From an uncultured Aquimarina sp. (GTDB lineage: Bacteria > Bacteroidota > Bacteroidia > Flavobacteriales > Flavobacteriaceae): a stretch of 64,000 nucleotides of DNA. The stretch covers positions 310,001-374,000 of the forward strand of contig CANLEM010000001.1 in assembly GCA_947489685.1 (NCBI GenBank), read 5' to 3'. The position numbers were made by a program, and so were the translations under genes. The notes beneath the pieces were generated by a model. It searched no databases. It saw only the letters and a list, made by a program, of their open reading frames with translations, and was not told the origin of the DNA. Of the stretch, positions 8,652 to 19,252 are shown piece by piece (positions within the stretch are counted from its first letter, which is position 1; every line of letters begins with the position of its first letter).

Positions 8652-11600
8652 ATGCGATTTTTTAGAATTCTTGTTGCATTACTTTTTGTAACACTCGTGT
8701 TTTCCTGTAAAAATAAAGATGAAGCAGCTATAGCAGCATCTAATGCTTCAGAATTAAACAAATATCAAGAGTACATTTCTGATATTTCTTCAGGAGTAAT
8801 TTCGGTTCATGATCAGGTATACGTTGTTTTACAAACCCCGGTAGCGGGATGGAGTGATAACCAAGAACTTCCTAAAAATTTACTCTCTGTTTCTCCAAAA
8901 ATAAAAGGGAAAGTAGTAGCAGTTAATAATCGCACGATTTCTTTTCAACCAGAAAAAGCTTTTGAAGAAGATACACAGTATACATTTACTTTGGATCTCG
9001 AAGATCTGGTCGAAAATATAAAAGATGATTTGGACGAAGAATTTGTGTTTAGCGTAAAGACCTTAAAACAACAATTTTCAGTTATTACCGATAATTTGCA
9101 ATCGTATAGCAAGGATTGGCAATACATAGATGGCACATTAACCTCTAGTGATCAGTTGCCTTTTGATATTGCAAAACAACTAATTACTGTTTCTCAAAAA
9201 GATAAAAATATAGCCGTAAAATTTAGCGAATCTTCAGAAAAAAGTAAACAATTTAGCTTTAGGATTGATAGTATACAACGATTTGAAGACGATTCTGAAA
9301 TTGATATCAAATGGTCTGGAAAATCTTTTAATATCAGTACAGAAGGAAGTGATGTTTTGATGATTCCTGGTAAGAATAACTTTTCTGTAATCAGCGTTTC
9401 GGTCGCCAATGTAGACAATCAGTATGTAGAGATTAATTTTTCGGATCCATTAAAGAAAAATCAAAATTTTAATGGTCTAGTTACCATTGGAAATCAAAAA
9501 AAACTAAAGTATACGGTTAATGGAAATGTATTAAAAGTATATCCTAAGACAGAACTTAAAGGAACATTATCTGTTACTGTTCATGAAGGAATACGAAGTA
9601 CAGATGATTATAGATTAAAAAACACCTATTCGGAAAATGTATCCTTTCAGCAACCTAAACCCGAAATTAGACTATTGCAGAGTGGCGTAATTTTACCAAC
9701 CTCTGATAATTTAAAATTCAATTTTGAAGCGGTAAATCTTAGAGCTGTGGAAGTCCAGGTAATTAAGATATTCGAAGATAACGTGCTCCAGTTTTTGCAG
9801 AACAATAACTTAAGTGGCTCGTCTAACTTAAGAAGTGTGGCAAGACCAGTAGCCAAAAAGTTAATTAACCTTCAAGAAAATGCATCGTTAAACCTAAGCA
9901 AATGGAATGCTTTTGCGATAGATTTAAAAGAATTGATTTCACCCGATCCTGGTGCTATTTATAGAGTAGAACTTAATTATAGAAAAGCCTATTCTCTTTA
10001 TAAATGTAGTGGACAATCTATAGATGATACGGCTATAGATGAGTTGTCCGAAAATTATGATGATGATGAAGAAACTAGTTTTTGGGACTCATCTCAATAT
10101 TATTATGAGAGTTATAGTGGATACAATTGGCAAGAGCGAGAAGACCCATGTACCAATTCGTACTATAGAGATAAAAAGATAAGTGCCAATGTTCTGGCAT
10201 CTAATCTGGGGGTCGTGGTAAAAAAAGGGTTAAACAATTCGTATATGGTTACTATAAATGATATCCTTACTACGAGTCCGGTTTCGAACGCAAGAATAAC
10301 ATTTTATAATTACCAGCAACAAGAAATGGGTTCTGCAACTACTGATGCAGAAGGAATGACCGGTTTTGATGCAGATAGACCTGCATATTTTGCCATAGCA
10401 CGTTCTGGAAAACAACAAACCTATGTAAAACTTAATGACGGAAACGCTTTATCGGTTAGTAAATTTGATGTCTCGGGTGTGCGTTTGCAAAAAGGAATAA
10501 AAGGATTTATCTATGGCGAACGAGGAGTATGGCGACCAGGAGACACCTTGTTTTTGTCCTTTATGCTCAATGATAATGCCAATAAATTGCCTAAGGGACA
10601 TCCTGTAAAATTTGAATTGAGAGATCCTTATGGAAAAGTAACCCATCAAGAAACCAAAACCGAAGGGGTAAATAATTTCTACAAATTCATTGCTAATACA
10701 ACAGATGAGGCACCAACAGGAAATTGGCTTGCAAAGGTTATGGTAGGTGGAGCAAGTTTTACCAAAACATTAAAAATAGAAACCATTAAGCCTAACCGTC
10801 TTAAAATCAAAACTACTTTTGAAGATGAGGTGCTGGGAGTTGGTAAAAATATTAAAGGAAACTTAGAAGCATTATGGTTACATGGGGCTGTTGCCAAAAA
10901 CCTAAAGGCAGATATTAATGTAAGATTTAGCCCAACAAATACTAGTTTTAAAACTTTTCCTGGATATGTTTTTGATGATCCCTCCCGAAGATTTAGTACC
11001 GAAGAACAAGAGGTATTTCAGGGGCGTATTTCGGCAGAGGGGAAAGCAAGTTTTACTGTTAAACCCAAATTGAATAATAAAGCCGCCGGAATGCTAAAAG
11101 CAGCTTTTATTACAAAAGTATATGAAAACGGTGGTGATTTTAGCACAGATGTGATAACCAAAAACTATTCGCCATATGATACTTACATAGGGCTTAATGT
11201 ACCAAAAGGAGATAAGGCAAGAGGTATGTTACTTACCGATACTCAACATAATTTTGAAGTAGTATCAGTAGATGAAAAAGGAAACCCGAAAGCTACCAAA
11301 AACCTTGAAGTATATGTATATAAAGTACGTTGGAGATGGTGGTGGGATACATCTGCAGATAATCTGTCCGATTATAATAGAGGTTCGTATCACGATGAAG
11401 TTTTTAAAACGGTTGTTAATACAAGTAATAATGGTAAAGCAAGCTTTAATTTTGAATTAAAATACCCTGATTGGGGTAGATATCTGGTTAGGGTTGTAGA
11501 TCCTAACGGAGGCCATGCTACAGGTAAAACAATTTATGTCGATTGGCCTGGATGGGCTGGGAAATCAAGAAAAAATGATCCTTCTGCGGCTACAATGTTA

Positions 11601-14177
11601 TTATTTTCAACAGATAAAACAAGTTATAATGTGGGAGAAAAGGCCATAGTTACTTTTCCATCTAGTGAAGGAGGTCGGGCTTTGGTAACGGTAGAGAATG
11701 GTACCGAAGTATTGTCTTCGCAATGGATAACTCCCCAAAAAGGAGAAACAAAGTTTGAATTACCTATAGAATCGCTATACACTCCTAATGTGTACATACA
11801 TATTACCTTGTTGCAACCCCATGGGTCTACTGCGAATGATCTCCCGATACGTTTATATGGCGTGGTTCCTATACTGGTTGAAGATCCCAATACCAAGGTA
11901 CAACCCAAACTATCGATGCCCGATGTACTAAGGCCAGAAGAGACCATTACAGTAAAGGTTGGTGAGACTAATGGGAAACCTATGACGTATTCTATTGCAA
12001 TTGTCGATGAAGGTTTACTTGATCTTACACGTTTTAAAACACCAAATCCATGGGCTAGTTTTTATGCCAGAGAAGCCCTTGGAGTAAAGACCTGGGATGT
12101 ATATGATGACGTTCTTGGAGCATATGGAGGAAGCATTAATCAGATATTTAGTATTGGAGGTGATGCAGAAGCAGGGGGTAGTAAGTCTAAGAAAGCAAAT
12201 CGTTTTAAACCGATGGTAGTTTTTGAAGGACCTTTTGCCCTAAAACAAGGAGAAACGAGAGCGCATAAGATTAAAATCCCGAAATATGTTGGATCGGTAA
12301 GAACTATGATTGTCGCTTCAGATGCTAAAAATGCAGCCTACGGAAATACAGATAAAACAACTCCTGTACGTAAACCATTGATGGTATTAACTTCTATCCC
12401 TCGAAAAATTACTCCAGGAGAAAAAGTGACCATCCCGGTAACGGTTTTTGCAATGGAAAATAAAGTAAAAAATGTTGCGGTTACCCTAAAACCTAACAAA
12501 GGATTTACCGTTGTTGGAGAGACCACAAAGCAACTCTCTTTTGCCCAGCCCGACGAAAAAATGGTGTATTTTGATATCGAGGTATTAGCGGGCGCTTCGA
12601 TCACTGATATAGAAGTTGTAGCTGCCGGAAACGGAGAAAAAGCATCTTATAAAATACCAATAGATATTATCAACCCAAATCCGATGACAACCGAGGTAAC
12701 GTCGGTTGCTTTGGAACCAAATAGTGTGCAAGAAGTAAATTTTGAGGCCTTTGGAGTAGATGGAAGCAATAGTGCTACTATAGAGTTCTCTTCTTTACCA
12801 CCTATGAATTTTGAAAGTAGATTAAAATACTTAATTAGGTACCCGCATGGCTGTGTAGAGCAAACTACCTCGGCGGCATTTCCTCAATTGTATTTGAGTG
12901 ATATATTTAATTTGACATCAGACCATAAACAAAAAATTCAGAAAAACGTAGAGGCAGCCATCTATAAGCTAAAGAAATATATCCAACCTGGTGGTGGAAT
13001 GTCGTATTGGCCAGGATATAGCAATCCTAATGACTGGGGAACTACATATGCGGGTCATTTTTTATTAGAGGCTAATAGCAAAGGATATGTACTACCTATC
13101 GGATTCAAGAGTAATTGGATAAATTACCAACAACAGCAAGCCAAAAGGTGGCGTAGTGGTAATAATGACTTGGTTCAGGCATATAGATTATACACCTTGG
13201 CTCTTGCCGGAAGTCCGGATTTATCTTCGATGAATAGGCTACGAGAGACGTCATCACTCTCTAATAATGCCAAATTAAGATTGGCTGCTGCCTATGGGTT
13301 AGTAGGGCAAAAAAGTGCTGCGAATCAATTATTGAATTCGGCAAATATAGATTTTCAGCCAGAAAAATATAGTTACTATACTTATGGTTCTACAAATCGT
13401 AATCGAGCGATGGCTCTAGAGACTTTGGTGATGTTAGATCAAAAGGCAAAGGCACAAAAAGTTGCGGTGGATTTGGCGAAACAACTATCATCTAAGCGTT
13501 GGATGAGCACGCAAACTACATCATATGCGCTTATGGCAATGGCAAAATATGCTTCTTATGTAGGTGGTAAAGGAGTTAATGTTGTATATACATTAAACGG
13601 CAATTCTAAAGATGCAAATACAAACAAAACGGTTGCCACTTCTGGAGAGGTGATGATTAAAAAGAACAATATTCTTAAACTGAAAAATAATAAAGATAAC
13701 ACCATTTTTGTTCAAATAGCTACTAGCGGAATCCTTCCTGTTGGTCAAGAAAAAGTAATTAGAAATAACTTTAAAGCTATTGTAGATTACAAAAGCAAGG
13801 ATGGTAAAATTATTGACCCTGCACAGTTAACTCAAGGAACCGATTTCGTGGCAGAGGTAACTATTACGAATACCACGGGGTCTAATGTAAAAGATATTGC
13901 CTTAACCGAGATTTTTCCATCCGGTTGGGAAGTAGTAAATACAAGATTTACAGATTTTGGGTCTTTTAGTGCAAATAAAGTAACACATACAGATATTAGA
14001 GATGATCGAGTAAATTTCTATTTCGATTTAAAATCAAGAGAGAGTAAAACAGTTACTATTTTATTAAACGCGTCATATTTGGGGCGATATTATCTACCAG
14101 GTATTCAGTGTGAAGCTATGTATGATAATGATTATTTGGTTCGTACTCAAGGAAAGTGGGTAGAAGTGTTGAAGTAA
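8652..14177 (+). CDS. Alpha-2-macroglobulin family lipoprotein with thioester
   Basis: Giant protein (1841 residues) of the bacterial alpha-2-macroglobulin family (E. coli YfhM/ECAM type), which traps foreign proteases at the cell envelope. The lipobox VFSC puts the lipid on C19. A long chain of macroglobulin beta-sandwich domains follows (segments such as GVRLQKGIKGFIYGERGVWR near 615, which marks MG3, and the A2M block around 1220-1290). The reactive thioester motif CVEQ is at 1401-1404 in YPHGCVEQTT, within an alpha/alpha toroid to about 1700. Bait cleavage would expose the thioester for covalent capture. The usual partner PbpC lies downstream, beyond an opposing kinase gene. The -7 element may be TACATTTA shortly upstream of the start. 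Confidence 0.92.
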   Translation: MRFFRILVALLFVTLVFSCKNKDEAAIAASNASELNKYQEYISDISSGVISVHDQVYVVLQTPVAGWSDNQELPKNLLSVSPKIKGKVVAVNNRTISFQPEKAFEEDTQYTFTLDLEDLVENIKDDLDEEFVFSVKTLKQQFSVITDNLQSYSKDWQYIDGTLTSSDQLPFDIAKQLITVSQKDKNIAVKFSESSEKSKQFSFRIDSIQRFEDDSEIDIKWSGKSFNISTEGSDVLMIPGKNNFSVISVSVANVDNQYVEINFSDPLKKNQNFNGLVTIGNQKKLKYTVNGNVLKVYPKTELKGTLSVTVHEGIRSTDDYRLKNTYSENVSFQQPKPEIRLLQSGVILPTSDNLKFNFEAVNLRAVEVQVIKIFEDNVLQFLQNNNLSGSSNLRSVARPVAKKLINLQENASLNLSKWNAFAIDLKELISPDPGAIYRVELNYRKAYSLYKCSGQSIDDTAIDELSENYDDDEETSFWDSSQYYYESYSGYNWQEREDPCTNSYYRDKKISANVLASNLGVVVKKGLNNSYMVTINDILTTSPVSNARITFYNYQQQEMGSATTDAEGMTGFDADRPAYFAIARSGKQQTYVKLNDGNALSVSKFDVSGVRLQKGIKGFIYGERGVWRPGDTLFLSFMLNDNANKLPKGHPVKFELRDPYGKVTHQETKTEGVNNFYKFIANTTDEAPTGNWLAKVMVGGASFTKTLKIETIKPNRLKIKTTFEDEVLGVGKNIKGNLEALWLHGAVAKNLKADINVRFSPTNTSFKTFPGYVFDDPSRRFSTEEQEVFQGRISAEGKASFTVKPKLNNKAAGMLKAAFITKVYENGGDFSTDVITKNYSPYDTYIGLNVPKGDKARGMLLTDTQHNFEVVSVDEKGNPKATKNLEVYVYKVRWRWWWDTSADNLSDYNRGSYHDEVFKTVVNTSNNGKASFNFELKYPDWGRYLVRVVDPNGGHATGKTIYVDWPGWAGKSRKNDPSAATMLLFSTDKTSYNVGEKAIVTFPSSEGGRALVTVENGTEVLSSQWITPQKGETKFELPIESLYTPNVYIHITLLQPHGSTANDLPIRLYGVVPILVEDPNTKVQPKLSMPDVLRPEETITVKVGETNGKPMTYSIAIVDEGLLDLTRFKTPNPWASFYAREALGVKTWDVYDDVLGAYGGSINQIFSIGGDAEAGGSKSKKANRFKPMVVFEGPFALKQGETRAHKIKIPKYVGSVRTMIVASDAKNAAYGNTDKTTPVRKPLMVLTSIPRKITPGEKVTIPVTVFAMENKVKNVAVTLKPNKGFTVVGETTKQLSFAQPDEKMVYFDIEVLAGASITDIEVVAAGNGEKASYKIPIDIINPNPMTTEVTSVALEPNSVQEVNFEAFGVDGSNSATIEFSSLPPMNFESRLKYLIRYPHGCVEQTTSAAFPQLYLSDIFNLTSDHKQKIQKNVEAAIYKLKKYIQPGGGMSYWPGYSNPNDWGTTYAGHFLLEANSKGYVLPIGFKSNWINYQQQQAKRWRSGNNDLVQAYRLYTLALAGSPDLSSMNRLRETSSLSNNAKLRLAAAYGLVGQKSAANQLLNSANIDFQPEKYSYYTYGSTNRNRAMALETLVMLDQKAKAQKVAVDLAKQLSSKRWMSTQTTSYALMAMAKYASYVGGKGVNVVYTLNGNSKDANTNKTVATSGEVMIKKNNILKLKNNKDNTIFVQIATSGILPVGQEKVIRNNFKAIVDYKSKDGKIIDPAQLTQGTDFVAEVTITNTTGSNVKDIALTEIFPSGWEVVNTRFTDFGSFSANKVTHTDIRDDRVNFYFDLKSRESKTVTILLNASYLGRYYLPGIQCEAMYDNDYLVRTQGKWVEVLK

Positions 14178-14254
14178 TTTCTAGGGATTAAACATAGGGT
14201 TAAAATTAAAGAAAACTTCTTAAGGATAGAAAATCATTGAGGTATGGGTACAAA

Positions 14255-16480
14255 CTAATTACCCGTTTTTATGGCTTTTGTTGTACTCAAATTTCGGTAA
14301 ATAACCTCTCTTAGGTCTGATTTGTTAAGTGGTTTGTTGATCAAATCATTCATCCCCGCATTTCTACATTCTTTTCCTACTTCACTCAATTCGGAAGCAG
14401 TTAAAGCAATGATAGGAGTTTTAGAATCAAATTTTCTAATTTCTAAAGTGGCTTGCATACCATCTAAAACAGGCATGTTAATGTCCATTAGAACCAGATC
14501 AAACTTTTCTTTTTTTAATATTTCTACTGCTTCAGCTCCATTTTCGACAATGCTGCAAGTGCAACCTATTTTGTGCAGTAATTTCTTTGTAACCAGTTGA
14601 TTGATTTTATTATCTTCTGCCAGTAACAATTTAGAATTCAAAGCATTACCAAGTTCTGGTGTATTCAAGTGATTTGTATCGTTTAATTGATTGTAAATCT
14701 TTAAATTCAAGTCAAAATAAAACTTCGAGCCTACATCTTTATGACTTTCAAACTGAATTTTACTATCCATTTTCTGGATCAAGGTTTTTACAATCGACAG
14801 TCCTAAACCTGTTCCTTGTTTATTATCATATACACTACCTATTTGCGAAAATTCTTCGAATATATACTCTTTTTGATCATCGGGTATACCAATACCTGTA
14901 TCCTCTATTTCAAATCGAACACGGGCTTTTTTAGAATCTAAAGATCGTAGTTGTACCCGAAGCCATATGGTTCCATTCTCGGTAAATTTAATAGAATTCC
15001 CTATCAAATTAATTAGAATTTCGGATAAACGAAGAGCATCAATCCCTAACAAATGAGGAATGTTGTTATTATACTCTAATTTGAGCTTATTTTTTTTCTG
15101 AGATGATTGATATTCAAAAGTTTGAAGAATGTTTTTTACTAAAGACTGCAAACTTGTTGGAGTAGTTATGATATCGGTTTTTTCAGAATCTATTTTGCTT
15201 ATTTTCAAAACCTTGTTGACTAGGTTGAGTAAGTAATCTGCAGAAAACTTTAAAGAGTCCAAAAGCTCTTGTTCGCTTTTAGAAGGCTTTTCTTTTTCTA
15301 ATAATAAAGAAGAAATTCCTATAACTCCATATAGTGGGGTTCTAAGTTCGTGACTTATGGTAGAAATAAACTGAGACTTTACCTTACTTAATTTTTCTGC
15401 TTGTAATTTTGCTTCATTCAATTCGATATTTTTAAATTCTAAAACTCTACTCGCCTTTTTCTTAGATGTATACCCCCTATAATAGAAGAAAACGGCCCCC
15501 AGCAATAGCAGAAGACCAATTAAGGAGATATAAATGATGACTTTGTTGTTTTTGGCAATACTTTGCAATAATATTTTCTCTCTTTCAGAAACCTCTAACT
15601 TTCTTTCATATTCATCAACTTTGAATCTTATTTTAGCGATTTCCTCGTTTTTTGCCCTAGCATTTTGAAAAACCTTAAGTTCGTTTTTCTGCATTTTTTT
15701 TAAATCTTCAAGAGCTAGGGTGTATTGGCCAATATCCTGATACATTTGTGATCTGTACTGATAAAAATAGCTTTTTCCTTTTAGCCAATATTTTTCCTCG
15801 TTTTCTAATATGTCAAGCGTTTTTTCAAAATTCTCTTCGGCATTTTGGATGTTGCCGAGGTTGGCATAATTTCGAGCTCTTAAGAGATAAAGTGTACTTT
15901 TTCCTAATTGTATACTATCAGGAATCATATGAGCGATACTATCTGCTTCTTTAAGATAGGGAGCCGCTTCTTTGTACCTATTCAGGTCCATGTAGGTCCA
16001 TATAAGATTATGCAGAGCTATTTGATAGTTATTGGCAGGGTTAATTTTTTTTGACAATTCTACACCTTTTTTATAATAAATAAGAGCATTTTCATAATCC
16101 TCATTATCATCATAATAAATATTTGCCAAACCCTGTAAAATATAGGGTAACAGTTTCTTAGAAGAAGTTTTTTCGCTGTGTTTTAAAGCTTTTAACATGT
16201 TAGCCTTTGCATTTTCATAATCAATAATCTCATATTGTATAGTTCCCATGATAAAATAAGCATGAGATAAATAATGATCATGTTTTAACTCATGCGCATA
16301 GGTAACAGCTTTAAAAGAAAGTTCTAAAGCGTCATACATGTTATTTTCAATTCTAAGTTGTTGAGCCGTTTTTATCAATACATCAAGACTGTCAATTCTT
16401 TCAAAACTCGAATCATTTTGAGGAAAAGCTAACATTGTTATGAAACAGGAAAGTATAAAGAATAGAACTTTTTTCAACAC
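14255..16480 (-). CDS. Hybrid sensor histidine kinase / response regulator with periplasmic TPR repeats
   Basis: 741 residues in order: signal peptide (1-20); TPR-like helical repeats (about 30-270) that would lie in the periplasm; coiled coil (270-310); one membrane helix (314-335); HisKA with H377 in SHELRTP; HATPase with N box (NLIGNSIKF, 491-499), DTGIGIP and GTGLGLS; and a C-terminal receiver with phospho-acceptor D666 in VLMDINMP and K716 in NKPL. The receiver carries no DNA-binding domain, so the phosphate must pass to another regulator that is not seen here. It converges on the macroglobulin gene and diverges from pbpC, which makes envelope-stress sensing a fair inference. Confidence 0.92.
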   Translation of the reverse strand: MLKKVLFFILSCFITMLAFPQNDSSFERIDSLDVLIKTAQQLRIENNMYDALELSFKAVTYAHELKHDHYLSHAYFIMGTIQYEIIDYENAKANMLKALKHSEKTSSKKLLPYILQGLANIYYDDNEDYENALIYYKKGVELSKKINPANNYQIALHNLIWTYMDLNRYKEAAPYLKEADSIAHMIPDSIQLGKSTLYLLRARNYANLGNIQNAEENFEKTLDILENEEKYWLKGKSYFYQYRSQMYQDIGQYTLALEDLKKMQKNELKVFQNARAKNEEIAKIRFKVDEYERKLEVSEREKILLQSIAKNNKVIIYISLIGLLLLLGAVFFYYRGYTSKKKASRVLEFKNIELNEAKLQAEKLSKVKSQFISTISHELRTPLYGVIGISSLLLEKEKPSKSEQELLDSLKFSADYLLNLVNKVLKISKIDSEKTDIITTPTSLQSLVKNILQTFEYQSSQKKNKLKLEYNNNIPHLLGIDALRLSEILINLIGNSIKFTENGTIWLRVQLRSLDSKKARVRFEIEDTGIGIPDDQKEYIFEEFSQIGSVYDNKQGTGLGLSIVKTLIQKMDSKIQFESHKDVGSKFYFDLNLKIYNQLNDTNHLNTPELGNALNSKLLLAEDNKINQLVTKKLLHKIGCTCSIVENGAEAVEILKKEKFDLVLMDINMPVLDGMQATLEIRKFDSKTPIIALTASELSEVGKECRNAGMNDLINKPLNKSDLREVIYRNLSTTKAIKTGN

Positions 16481-16771
16481 ATTTCAATTTTTTGGAATGA
16501 TGAACATATCAATTCATATGACCTTAAATCATATATAGTAAGTTGGTGAAATTCGTAAATTGAGAGCCCCTACTTTTTCAACTGCTTTGAATAAAAAAAG
16601 TGATAATTAGTTTTTAAGAGGAACTTAAATTTAGTAAAATTCTGGGAGTTATTCGAATAATATATAAGAAAACATGCTATAAATAGATATAATTTTTCCT
16701 CATTTCGGATACGATTGATAGGCATTTAGACTAATTTTAGTGCCATTGTTGATCATCACAAAAATGGTTAC
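16481..16771. other. Divergent intergenic region between the histidine kinase and pbpC
   Basis: About 290 AT-rich bases with no ORF of interest. A -7-like TAATTTTA at 16732-16739 may serve pbpC. No repeat or RNA structure was recognised. Confidence 0.5.
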
Positions 16772-19144
16772 TTGATTAAGAATAAGAAAATTTTGCTTCA
16801 GAAAATTAAAAAGTATATCAAAAAAAATCCATGGCGTATTAGTATATGTGCTGTTCTATTACTATGGTACTTTTTTTGTTTGCCAGCATCATTGTTTAAT
16901 GATCCTACGGCTACAGTAATTGAAACCAAAAGCGGAGAATTAGTAGGGGCAAAAATTGCTCTGGATGGGCAATGGCGCTTTCCTGAAACAGATAGTCTTC
17001 CAGAAAAGTTTGAGAAATGTATCATAGCCTTTGAAGATCAACAATTTTATAGGCATTTAGGATTTAACCCATATGCTATGGCCGAAGCAATGGTGCAAAA
17101 TTATAAAGCGGGTGAAATAGTTCGTGGCGGAAGTACCATCACACAACAAGTAATCCGATTATCTCGCAAAGGTAAGAGTAGAAGCTATTTTGAAAAACTC
17201 AAAGAACTTATTTTGGCGACACGGCTAGAATTGAGCAAATCAAAAAATGAAATATTAAAACTGTATGCATCTCACGCACCCTTTGGAGGCAATGTGGTAG
17301 GTATTGATATGGCGGCATGGCGATATTTTGGGTTACCGGCATATCAATTGTCGTGGGCAGAAAGTGCAACCTTGGCCGTATTACCAAATGCCCCCTCTCT
17401 AATTTATCCGGGAAAAAATCAGACACAACTGCTAAAAAAAAGAAATCGGCTATTGCAAGTGCTTTTAGAACAAGAAACAATTGATTCGTTAACCTATGAG
17501 CTATCTATAAGTGAAAGCCTACCTCAAAAACCCTACGCATTACCGCAAACGGCTCCTCATTTGGTGGATTATATGGCCCAAAAGAACAAGGGGCAACGTG
17601 TTCGGACTACCATCGATATGCAATTGCAAAAACAAGTAAATGTATTGGTACAACAACATCATGAAGTTCTTTTACAGAACGAAGTACATAATATGGCTGT
17701 AGTTGTTTTGGATGTTGATACTAGAGAGGTATTAAGTTATATTGGTAATACGCCAACAGATAAAGCGCATCAAAAAGATGTGGATATTGTTAGAGCTGCT
17801 CGTAGTACAGGTAGTACTTTAAAACCTTTGCTGTACGCGGCAATGATGGATAAAGGAGAGTTGCTGCCGGCGCAATTGGTTTCTGATATTCCTACCAGTA
17901 TTGCTGGATATAACCCTAAGAATTTTGACGAGCGTTATAGTGGATCAGTTCCTGCCAATCGCGCATTAGCGAGATCTCTTAATGTTCCGGCTGTTCGATT
18001 GTTACAGCAATATGGATTACAACGTTTTAGAGATGAAATGAATGCTTTTAAGATAAGCGATCTGCAATATAGTGCTGATCATTATGGGTTGTCTTTAATT
18101 GTAGGTGGAGCCGAAAGTAATCTTTGGGATCTTTGTAAAGTGTATGCTGGTTTTGCGAGTACTGTAAAGCATTTTCAAGAAACGTCGAGTGAATATTACG
18201 AGAATGAATTTGTCGAACCTTTAGTGATTGCAGATACACAGGTTAATTTCGGAACAAAACAATCAGAAAAACCAATGTATGGAGCCGGAAGTATTTGGTT
18301 AACTTTTGAAGCAATGAAAGAGGTAAATCGCCCCGAGGGCGATCAAGCCTGGGAGTTTTATGATTCGTCTAAAGAAATTGCCTGGAAAACCGGAACCAGT
18401 TTTGGTAACAGAGATGCATGGGCGATTGGTGTAAGTCAAAAATATGTAGTGGGTATTTGGGTCGGAAATGCCGACGGAGAAGGACGCCCCGAGTTAACAG
18501 GATTAAACGCAGCCGCTCCCGTATTGTTTGATGTTTTTAATCTCTTACCAGATTCGAAATGGTTTACAGCTCCTTATGATGATTTAATAAAACTCACAGT
18601 TTGTCAACAAAGCGGTTTTATTGCGGCAACCCATTGTCCTACAAAACAGATATACATTCCTTTGTCGGGCACTAAAACCAAGCCTTGCCCGTATCATCAA
18701 TTAGTGCATTTGGATACTAATAGGCAGTATAGGGTAAACTCTTCTTGTGAACCTGTGTCTAATATTGTTCATGAACCATGGTTTGTGTTACCTCCGTTGC
18801 AGTCCCATTTTTTTAAAACAACTAATGCAGATTACAAATCCCTACCTCCATATCGAGCTGATTGTATAAAAGAACAAGAAAATAAAATGGATTTTATCTT
18901 TCCAAAACCCAATAGTAGTGTTTACCTGCCCAAAGGATTTGATGGTAAGAAAAATGAAGTGGTACTTAAGATTGCGCATACCAATCCCAAAATACGAGTA
19001 TTTTGGTATGTGAATGATGAATTTGTAGGAACCACCAAACAATTTCATGAAATGCCAATTCTTCCTAAGCCAGGAAAACATTTGATTACGGTTTTGGACG
19101 AAAAAGGGAATGAAATAAAAAGAAGAATAGAAGTTAAAGAATAA
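16772..19144 (+). CDS. pbpC: Penicillin-binding protein 1C (glycosyltransferase/transpeptidase)
   Basis: Bifunctional peptidoglycan synthase, anchored by one N-terminal helix (about residues 22-40). GT51 domain: catalytic E88 in FEDQQFYRHLG and GGSTITQQ at 119-126. Transpeptidase domain: S348-T-L-K351 (SxxK), S402-L-N (SxN) and K539-T-G-T. The last 80 residues form the beta-rich C-terminal domain typical of PBP1C. The start is a TTG; the only nearby ATG (16764) is out of frame and stops after three codons, and no in-frame ATG exists before conserved sequence. PbpC is classically paired with YfhM-type macroglobulin, here 2.6 kb upstream. The pair is thought to repair and guard a breached envelope. 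Confidence 0.92.
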   Translation: MIKNKKILLQKIKKYIKKNPWRISICAVLLLWYFFCLPASLFNDPTATVIETKSGELVGAKIALDGQWRFPETDSLPEKFEKCIIAFEDQQFYRHLGFNPYAMAEAMVQNYKAGEIVRGGSTITQQVIRLSRKGKSRSYFEKLKELILATRLELSKSKNEILKLYASHAPFGGNVVGIDMAAWRYFGLPAYQLSWAESATLAVLPNAPSLIYPGKNQTQLLKKRNRLLQVLLEQETIDSLTYELSISESLPQKPYALPQTAPHLVDYMAQKNKGQRVRTTIDMQLQKQVNVLVQQHHEVLLQNEVHNMAVVVLDVDTREVLSYIGNTPTDKAHQKDVDIVRAARSTGSTLKPLLYAAMMDKGELLPAQLVSDIPTSIAGYNPKNFDERYSGSVPANRALARSLNVPAVRLLQQYGLQRFRDEMNAFKISDLQYSADHYGLSLIVGGAESNLWDLCKVYAGFASTVKHFQETSSEYYENEFVEPLVIADTQVNFGTKQSEKPMYGAGSIWLTFEAMKEVNRPEGDQAWEFYDSSKEIAWKTGTSFGNRDAWAIGVSQKYVVGIWVGNADGEGRPELTGLNAAAPVLFDVFNLLPDSKWFTAPYDDLIKLTVCQQSGFIAATHCPTKQIYIPLSGTKTKPCPYHQLVHLDTNRQYRVNSSCEPVSNIVHEPWFVLPPLQSHFFKTTNADYKSLPPYRADCIKEQENKMDFIFPKPNSSVYLPKGFDGKKNEVVLKIAHTNPKIRVFWYVNDEFVGTTKQFHEMPILPKPGKHLITVLDEKGNEIKRRIEVKE

Positions 19145-19229
19145 CCAAAACAGCGGCTTTTTGGTTAAATGTATATTAAAATTAGTCATTTATGACTAGA
19201 ATAATTGATATTAGTATAAAATTTATCTC

Positions 19230-19237
19230 TATATTTG
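19230..19237 (+). promoter_or_regulatory. -7 promoter element of the acyl-CoA catabolic operon
   Basis: TATATTTG matches TAnnTTTG exactly, with a TTG at 19205-19207 as a possible -33 box (22-base spacer, slightly long). It covers the upstream TTG codon that could otherwise be called as the tetR start. It also implies a leader of about 10 bases before GTG 19253. Confidence 0.6.
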
Positions 19238-19252
19238 TATAAAAAGGAATAC

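Noticed and set aside
11624..11947. 107-codon minus-strand frame within the macroglobulin gene
   Set aside because: The plus-strand reading is one continuous 1841-residue protein with expected motifs.
19143..19166. AACCAAAA / TTTTGGTT hairpin after pbpC
   Set aside because: Eight AT-rich pairs without a T tract; not convincing as a terminator.
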